From: Alphaproteobacteria bacterium
GTDB taxonomy: Bacteria; Pseudomonadota; Alphaproteobacteria; Micavibrionales; Micavibrionaceae
Assembly (NCBI GenBank): GCA_002701555.1
Contig: NZVS01000006.1
Coordinates: 1 to 17,279, forward strand
Length of the DNA: 17,279 bases
Reading direction: 5' to 3'
Program-made: the position numbers and the translations under genes
Notes under the pieces: generated by a model
The model's database searches: none
What the model saw: the letters and a program-made list of their open reading frames with translations, nothing else
Told to the model about the DNA's origin: nothing
Shown: positions 15,522 through 17,279 of the stretch, in pieces
Position numbering within the stretch: position 1 is the first letter of the stretch
Layout: each line of letters starts with the position of its first letter

Positions 15522-16024
15522 CTCAGAAATAAGGGGAATATAAATGTAAACAAGATAACTATTATTCCGAAAACAAACCCTGGGCCCGCAGGTATTTTCA
15601 GGCGTCTTAGGGAAAATATACCTGTGCGGTGTTTATTTACTAACGCAACGATAATCCCATGTAGCAGACCGCCAGCTGCGCCAAGCGTCATCGCCAATGT
15701 CACATTTACAGGGCCAAGCCACAAACCTGCTGCGCCTAAAAGCTTAACATCGCCAAGACCTAATGAGTCGGTTTTATAGTACCAGTTGCCAAAGAAGCGA
15801 ATAATCCATAATACACCGTAACCCGCCAAAAATCCCAAAGCCATATCAACGGGGGAAAGAAGATAGAATGAGGTTAAAAGGTGGAAAATGATTCCAAGTG
15901 CACCGAAAGGGAATACGTATTTATTGGGTAGGAGCATTGTACGCATATCTATAACTGCCAATGTTATCAGAATAATAATGGCAATAAGAAAGGCAAAAAA
16001 GGCCAGCAAAAAAAGTCCGCTCAT
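15518..16024 (-). CDS. A24-family prepilin peptidase, short form
   Basis: The protein is a polytopic aspartic protease with several hydrophobic helices and both active-site aspartates, in LAVIDMRTMLLPN and GLGDVKLL. These are residues 26 and 92 counting from the ATG at 16024 (168 aa). The IDxRxxxxPN and GxGDVK motifs and the Gly-rich C-terminal IPAGPGFVFG block match the peptidase half of PilD/GspO-type enzymes. The N-terminal methyltransferase domain with its four-cysteine motif is absent, as in CpaA/TadV/PilU-like enzymes. It would remove the leader peptide of type IV prepilins or pseudopilins in the inner membrane. A TTG at 16060 would add 12 residues; neither start has a strong ribosome-binding site, so the start is uncertain. 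It is divergent from the response regulator and PilN-like secretin genes, which suggests one pilus system. Confidence 0.88.
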   Translation of the reverse strand: MSGLFLLAFFAFLIAIIILITLAVIDMRTMLLPNKYVFPFGALGIIFHLLTSFYLLSPVDMALGFLAGYGVLWIIRFFGNWYYKTDSLGLGDVKLLGAAGLWLGPVNVTLAMTLGAAGGLLHGIIVALVNKHRTGIFSLRRLKIPAGPGFVFGIIVILFTFIFPLFLR

Positions 16025-16152
16025 ATTCAACAGGCTCTTACAACTTTTTACCGAAGGCAAGAGTTTTATCTCACTTTATTAACGGCTCTTGTAATAACAG
16101 TCCAAAGAGGGCAGTATGGAAATCCGAATTTTTAATTTTTCTTTTGGTTTTC

Positions 16153-16542
16153 ATGGATAATATTTTACTCGTAGAAGATAATGATTTCGTTAGGATGCAG
16201 ATACATAAATTTCTTGCAGACGAAGGATTTAACATTATCGAAGCCTCGGATGGTCTCACAGCACTTGGGTCCATGAAAGGCAATATTTCTCTTGCAATTG
16301 TTGACATCAGGATGGAGCCGATAGATGGTTTCGAGTTTGTTAAATCAATTCGCGCAAAAGATTACAAAACCCCGGTAATTTTTGTTACGGGAGATCAGAA
16401 CTCAGATATTTTAAACGAGGCCAATAAATTAGGTGTAAGTGCGGTCTTGAAGAAGCCGGTTCAAAAAGATAGACTAGTTAAGATGGCCGCCCGGGCTATT
16501 TCTCAATTTAAGCGCTCAGAAACTCGCGCAAAGGATTTCTAA
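16153..16542 (+). CDS. Receiver-only response regulator
   Basis: This 129-residue CheY-like protein has a single receiver domain and no DNA-binding or enzymatic output. The acidic pocket is E8-D9 in ILLVEDND, the phosphoacceptor is D51 in AIVDIRMEP, the conserved Thr is in FVTGD and the Lys is in LKKPV. After the receiver there is only a short Lys/Arg-rich tail. I chose the ATG at 16153; a TTG at 16144 would add three residues. The ribosome-binding site is poor for both. The next gene, a pilus secretin-like lipoprotein, starts 4 bp after the stop, so the two are co-transcribed and the regulator probably modulates pilus assembly or function. The cognate kinase is not in the window. Confidence 0.92.
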   Translation: MDNILLVEDNDFVRMQIHKFLADEGFNIIEASDGLTALGSMKGNISLAIVDIRMEPIDGFEFVKSIRAKDYKTPVIFVTGDQNSDILNEANKLGVSAVLKKPVQKDRLVKMAARAISQFKRSETRAKDF

Positions 16543-16546
16543 ATAT

Positions 16547-17279
16547 ATGTTTATAAAGGCAAAAAACGTTTTTGCAGCTTTACTGGTTGCAGCGACCATA
16601 CCCCTATCGGGCTGTGCTAATGTCAGCGTGCCTGATTCGCGAAATGTTAAAATTCCGGCACCCCAGCAAGCTGAAGAGCGCCGCGCGGCTATTAATGAAA
16701 GGCCGGATGCTGTTATGTATCTTCCTTTGGGTTCGGATGTCCTCCTTCCGGAAGCAGGTGAAGAAGAACGTTTGCCTCCGGCGATAGTTGGCCCCTTCGA
16801 GTTGAGGGGTGAAACACTGGCAGGGGCTTTGCAGCTTATATTGGATGGTCAGGACATACCTCTTGCGTTTGAAACGGAGGAGGGGCTTACAAGAAGGGTT
16901 ACTGTAGCCAACCTAAAAGGTGAATTGGGTCAGGTAGTGTCTCGTGTTTGTTCTTTGGCTGACTTGTACTGTTCTTTCGAAGACGGAATGCTGGTTATAA
17001 AAGATACTCAGGTATTTACAGTATCAATTCCTCCACTGGCAGAAGCTGAAACCTTTTTAACGGATGTATCAGCAGCCTTGGCTGAAATTCTGGGAACCTC
17101 TCCTATTACAGATCCTTCCACGCGCACTATAGTTTACAGGGCAAGCGCCCGAACTGCGGAAATGGCGGAGCGTTATTTCCAGAGGTTGCGTTCAAATACA
17201 GCTCTGATTGTATTTGAAACCTATATTTGGGAGGTTACTTTAAATAACGGTAATTCTACAGGAATTGACTGGCAGCAAA
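16547..17279 (+). CDS. Type IVb pilus secretin-like lipoprotein (PilN/BfpB type), 5' part
   Basis: This open frame runs off the right edge with 244 codons visible. It begins with a lipoprotein signal peptide: basic start, hydrophobic stretch and lipobox LSGC, with lipidated Cys23. Residues ~80-160 look like an STN/secretin N0 domain: a GPFELRGETLAGALQLIL block, then short strands ending DGMLVIKDTQVFTVSIPP. Residues ~165-215 form an N1-like domain, with a TRTIVYRASARTAEMAERYF block. The last residues, ALIVFETYIWEVTLNNGNST, fit the strand entering the secretin core. This order matches the lipoprotein secretins of R64 thin pili (PilN) and bundle-forming pili (BfpB), which form the outer-membrane pore. 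AAGGA (16531-16535) lies inside the preceding gene, 11 nt before the ATG. The family is inferred from the partial sequence. Confidence 0.8.
   Translation, partial: MFIKAKNVFAALLVAATIPLSGCANVSVPDSRNVKIPAPQQAEERRAAINERPDAVMYLPLGSDVLLPEAGEEERLPPAIVGPFELRGETLAGALQLILDGQDIPLAFETEEGLTRRVTVANLKGELGQVVSRVCSLADLYCSFEDGMLVIKDTQVFTVSIPPLAEAETFLTDVSAALAEILGTSPITDPSTRTIVYRASARTAEMAERYFQRLRSNTALIVFETYIWEVTLNNGNSTGIDWQQ

Noticed and set aside
16061..16152. Promoters for the divergent prepilin peptidase and response regulator genes
   Set aside because: Both transcripts must start here or nearby, but the best hexamer pairs (for example TTGTAA-N19-TATGGA on the plus strand) are too poor to annotate.

Overview
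The window looks like the chromosome of an alphaproteobacterium with a rather low GC content (low-to-mid forties by eye). The evidence is a DivK-PleD pair, an EipB (DUF1849) envelope protein directly upstream of it, and the familiar alphaproteobacterial block rpmG, rnr, topA, dprA, plsY, pyrB on one strand. I cannot place it below class level. Most genes are housekeeping or signalling genes. I see no insertion sequence, prophage, CRISPR array, tRNA or rRNA.

Left part (1-4501). The window opens inside the 3' end of aspS. Next comes an unrecognised 147-residue protein, whose candidate promoter lies in a perfect 13-bp inverted repeat. It converges through a bidirectional terminator on a minus-strand diguanylate cyclase. 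The 258-bp divergent region beyond holds a sigma54-like promoter for the cyclase, two interleaved inverted repeats and a good sigma70-type promoter for the plus-strand operon eipB-divK-pleD. eipB and divK overlap by 8 bp. This operon joins envelope integrity, cell-cycle polarity signalling and c-di-GMP synthesis.

Middle part (4478-13350, minus strand). In transcription order the genes are plsY, dprA, topA, rnr, a second RNB-domain exoribonuclease-like gene, and rpmG, which has its own near-consensus promoter. The second RNB gene lies 28 bp after rnr and keeps the four catalytic aspartates, but it lacks the cold-shock domains. rnr starts with no clear Shine-Dalgarno and its AUG is partly inside one of two abutting hairpins. 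The annotated starts of topA (TTG), dprA (ATG) and the RNB paralogue (GTG) were chosen on ribosome-binding sites.

Right part (13351-17279). On the minus strand a short A24 prepilin peptidase overlaps a CaiB/BaiF CoA-transferase by 4 bp, which is followed 6 bp later by pyrB and then plsY. No pyrC is next to pyrB. Divergently, a receiver-only response regulator is followed by the start of a lipoprotein resembling the secretins of type IVb pili (PilN/BfpB type), cut by the window edge. The right edge is therefore probably the beginning of a pilus-assembly locus whose prepilin peptidase is transcribed from the opposite side.

The points most worth a second look are the RNB paralogue paired with rnr, the sigma54-like promoter and interleaved repeats before the diguanylate cyclase, the palindromic promoter at 136-167, and the pilus-CoA-transferase-pyrimidine gene coupling. 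I did not find a clearly new defence or mobile system.
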